The notes under the pieces were generated by a model, which saw only the letters and a list, made by a program, of their open reading frames with translations, had not been told where the DNA came from and did no database searches. Shown in pieces: positions 7,013-8,232 of a stretch of 8,232 nucleotides of DNA. Source of the DNA: Truepera sp. (lineage in GTDB: Bacteria > Deinococcota > Deinococci > Deinococcales > Trueperaceae). The stretch is from the NCBI GenBank assembly GCA_018333775.1, contig JAGXSO010000063.1, positions 1 through 8,232 on the forward strand, in the 5' to 3' direction. Both the position numbers and the translations under genes were made by a program. Numbering within the stretch: the first letter of the stretch is position 1; every line of letters begins with the position of its first letter.

Positions 7013-7870
7013 CTAAGCCAACTGTGCAATAACGTCCTCAGCCAGCTCACGCCCTAGTTCGGCGGCCTCGGCGGCTTCGCCGGTGACTTCGGCCTGTACC
7101 AGCAACCCACCGCCTACGGCGGCAACCGCGCCGAATAGGCGCAGCTCTCCCTCGGCGAAGACGGTAGCTAGTGCTCCTACGGCATGACTGCTGTGTGCCA
7201 GCAGGCGAGCCGCAAAGCTCCGCTCGGCGCTGGCCCGATCAGCGCTGGGGCGGTGTTGCAGGGTATAGGCGAGATCAAAGGCGAGGTCGTCATCGTCGCG
7301 GACGACCAGCCCTAGCGAGCCTTGGCCCGCTGCCGGCGTGAAGATCTCGGCTTCCAAGAGGGTATCAAGGCGATTGCGGCGATCGAGTTGGATGAACTCA
7401 TAAGCAGGCAGCACCAGCGCCTCGAGGTGGCCGTTGGCCAACTGCGCTAAATCCTCGTCTAACCCACCGCTGAGGAGCTCCGAGCGCAGATCGCTGCGCT
7501 GTGCCAGCAAGAAGGTAGCGTCCCGCGGGGTGCGCACACCGACCAAGGCCCCCTTAGGCAGCTCGCTTAAGCCCTTCTGCCCCTTACTGATAAGCGTGCT
7601 GCGCGGCTCGAGCCGCCTGGTCACCGCCGCTATGGTGAGGCCGTCCGGCAAGACGGCGGGTAACTCGTCGAGGCTAGTCACCACCATGCTGAGCTGCTTG
7701 GCGGCCAAAGCGCCTAGCAGGGCATCGGCGGGATTTTGCGTACTGCGGGCCTGAATGACGCGCTGCACGATATTAACATCGGGCCACTCGGCAGTTAACT
7801 CGGCAAAGACCGACCTGGCCTGCGCCAGTGCCAGGGCGCTGCCTCTATTTCCCAACACGATTCGCGACAT
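7013..7870 (-). CDS. HemC-like protein lacking the cofactor cysteine and catalytic residues
   Basis: The 285 residues align over the whole length with porphobilinogen deaminase (HemC, about 310), which joins four porphobilinogens on a Cys-bound dipyrromethane. Kept: NRGSALALAQA (8-18), the SL-x-x-LP frame (66-71) followed by LPDG, PAAGQGSLGL (179-188), AER-F (215-219) and VGALA (231-235). Lost: there is no cysteine anywhere, and the GGCQVPIG-equivalent reads AHSSHAVG (225-232), Ser227 replacing the cofactor Cys. The SxKDVP motif is SLDELP, so Lys83 is Asp and catalytic Asp84 is Glu (E. coli numbering). TSSLRR is GVRTPRDA (111-118), RGN is SGG, and the GKGLF-KELE segment is deleted. The frame has no stop or shift. 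GGAG lies 16 bases before the ATG, unusually far, but an in-frame TGA (7882-7880) rules out a longer reading. It probably does not make hydroxymethylbilane; its role is unknown. Confidence 0.85.
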   Translation of the reverse strand: MSRIVLGNRGSALALAQARSVFAELTAEWPDVNIVQRVIQARSTQNPADALLGALAAKQLSMVVTSLDELPAVLPDGLTIAAVTRRLEPRSTLISKGQKGLSELPKGALVGVRTPRDATFLLAQRSDLRSELLSGGLDEDLAQLANGHLEALVLPAYEFIQLDRRNRLDTLLEAEIFTPAAGQGSLGLVVRDDDDLAFDLAYTLQHRPSADRASAERSFAARLLAHSSHAVGALATVFAEGELRLFGAVAAVGGGLLVQAEVTGEAAEAAELGRELAEDVIAQLA

Positions 7871-7939
7871 GACTGCTTTTCACACACTCCTTTGAGGGGT
7901 TAGGACGCAGCACAACCTAAGCGTAACGGGGCCACAACA

Positions 7940-7962
7940 GGTGATTGGCTCAACCAACCACC
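7940..7962 (-). other. Imperfect hairpin between metK and the HemC-like gene
   Basis: On the plus strand GGT-GA-TTGG (7940-7948), loop CTCAA and CCAA-CC-ACC (7954-7962) form a symmetrical 7-pair stem with a 2 by 2 internal mismatch. It lies about 40 bases after the metK stop and 70 before the HemC-like ATG. It has no T run in either direction. It could be part of metK 3' end formation or leader structure; the rest of this 131-base gap shows no convincing promoter. Confidence 0.25.
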
Positions 7963-7965
7963 AAT

Positions 7966-7982
7966 AACTAACAACTAACAAC
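7966..7982. repeat. Short tandem repeat AACTAAC after metK
   Basis: Two exact copies of AACTAAC (7966-7972 and 7973-7979) plus a partial third (AAC) lie inside a 33-base plus-strand stretch without any G (7951-7983). It begins about 20 bases downstream of the metK stop on the metK-sense strand. Confidence 0.7.
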
Positions 7983-8001
7983 CGATAGGTGTTGCACGTT
8001 G

Positions 8002-8232
8002 CTATTGTGACGCATGCCTGCCAAGATGCAAGCTATGGCCAGCTAAACACGCCACAGCAGCCTGCAGCGCTGCTACCCGATCGGTTTGCTCCCAGGGGAA
8101 GCCCGTGCGTCCGAAGTGGCCATAACAGCTAGTAGCCTTGTAGATGGGAGCGCGTAGCCCGAGCTGCTCGATAATAGCGGCGGGGCGCGCATCGAAGAGT
8201 TCGGTTACGGCTCGAGCCAGTACCTCGTCTTC
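8002..8232 (-). CDS. metK: S-adenosylmethionine synthetase, C-terminal 76 residues (partial)
   Basis: This reading frame enters from the right edge and ends at TAG (8004-8002). MetK makes S-adenosylmethionine from methionine and ATP in the cytosol. The visible part is the conserved C-terminal end: [20 protein letters not shown], then [19 protein letters not shown] and [12 protein letters not shown], which match the family motif (D/E-xRPxxI...L-LR-PIY--T--YGHFGR---FxWE-TD). All of the ATP- and methionine-binding core lies outside the window. The last 20 residues ([17 protein letters not shown] end) are a short divergent tail. The next genes on this strand are the HemC-like and NagZ-like genes, 131 bases away, so they may be a separate unit. 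Confidence 0.93.
   Translation of the reverse strand, partial: EDEVLARAVTELFDARPAAIIEQLGLRAPIYKATSCYGHFGRTGFPWEQTDRVAALQAAVACLAGHSLHLGRHASQ

Noticed and set aside
7003..7050. Longer GH3 start at GTG 7050
   Set aside because: The extra residues (MSWLRTLLHSWLRALP) overlap the HemC-like gene and do not belong to the GH3 N-terminus, which begins correctly at the ATG at 7002. A secretion signal was considered because the stretch is hydrophobic, but it is short and has no cleavage site.
7882..7904. Small upstream reading frame or TTAGG-N11-CCTAA dyad (7900-7920) as a leader control of the HemC-like gene
   Set aside because: The GTG TGA after GGAG is only one codon, and the dyad is 5 bases with a long loop. 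Neither is enough to claim attenuation or a riboswitch.

Overview
The window is chromosomal sequence of roughly 60% G+C (judged by eye). It most resembles the Deinococcota (Deinococcus/Thermus/Truepera side). Pointers are the style of the MetK C-terminus, a ComM-type gene as in naturally transformable bacteria, dense Leu-Glu pairs written CTC GAG, and a gene that looks leaderless. This placement is an inference; there is no rRNA or other decisive marker. No tRNA, rRNA, insertion sequence, phage gene, CRISPR array or origin was seen, and no gap between genes exceeds about 140 bases.

Layout, left to right. (1) Bases 1-1371, + strand: C-terminal 456 residues of a TPR protein whose start lies outside the window. 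(2) 1470-2318, +: a DegV/FakB-type fatty-acid-binding protein behind an extended -10 promoter, ending at a strong hairpin (2342-2369). (3) 2385-3026, -: a lipoprotein of unknown function, divergent from the next gene across 139-142 bases that contain a 27-base dyad. (4) 3169-4659, +: a complete ComM/YifB-type AAA+ ATPase, probably read from a leaderless mRNA. (5) 4731-5078 and 5075-5425, +: a DUF433 antitoxin and DUF5615 PIN-like toxin overlapping by 4 bases. (6) 5491-7002, -: a two-domain GH3 beta-N-acetylhexosaminidase of the NagZ type. (7) 7013-7870, -: a HemC-like protein, 10 bases upstream of the GH3 gene. (8) 8002-8232, -: the last 76 residues of MetK. Genes 6-8 share the minus strand in the order metK, hemC-like, nagZ-like.

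Most genes are ordinary housekeeping or accessory types. The exception is the HemC-like protein. It keeps the porphobilinogen deaminase fold signature (RGS near the start, AAGQG near residue 182, the overall domain order). However, it has no cysteine at all, so it cannot carry the dipyrromethane cofactor on the usual thioether. It also lacks the catalytic Asp, the Ser-Leu-Arg-Arg cluster, the RGN motif and the GKGLF-KELE segment. The frame is intact and the gene is closely coupled to a NagZ-like gene with a full catalytic motif. It is best read as a former HMB synthase with another role. No direct evidence for that role is present.
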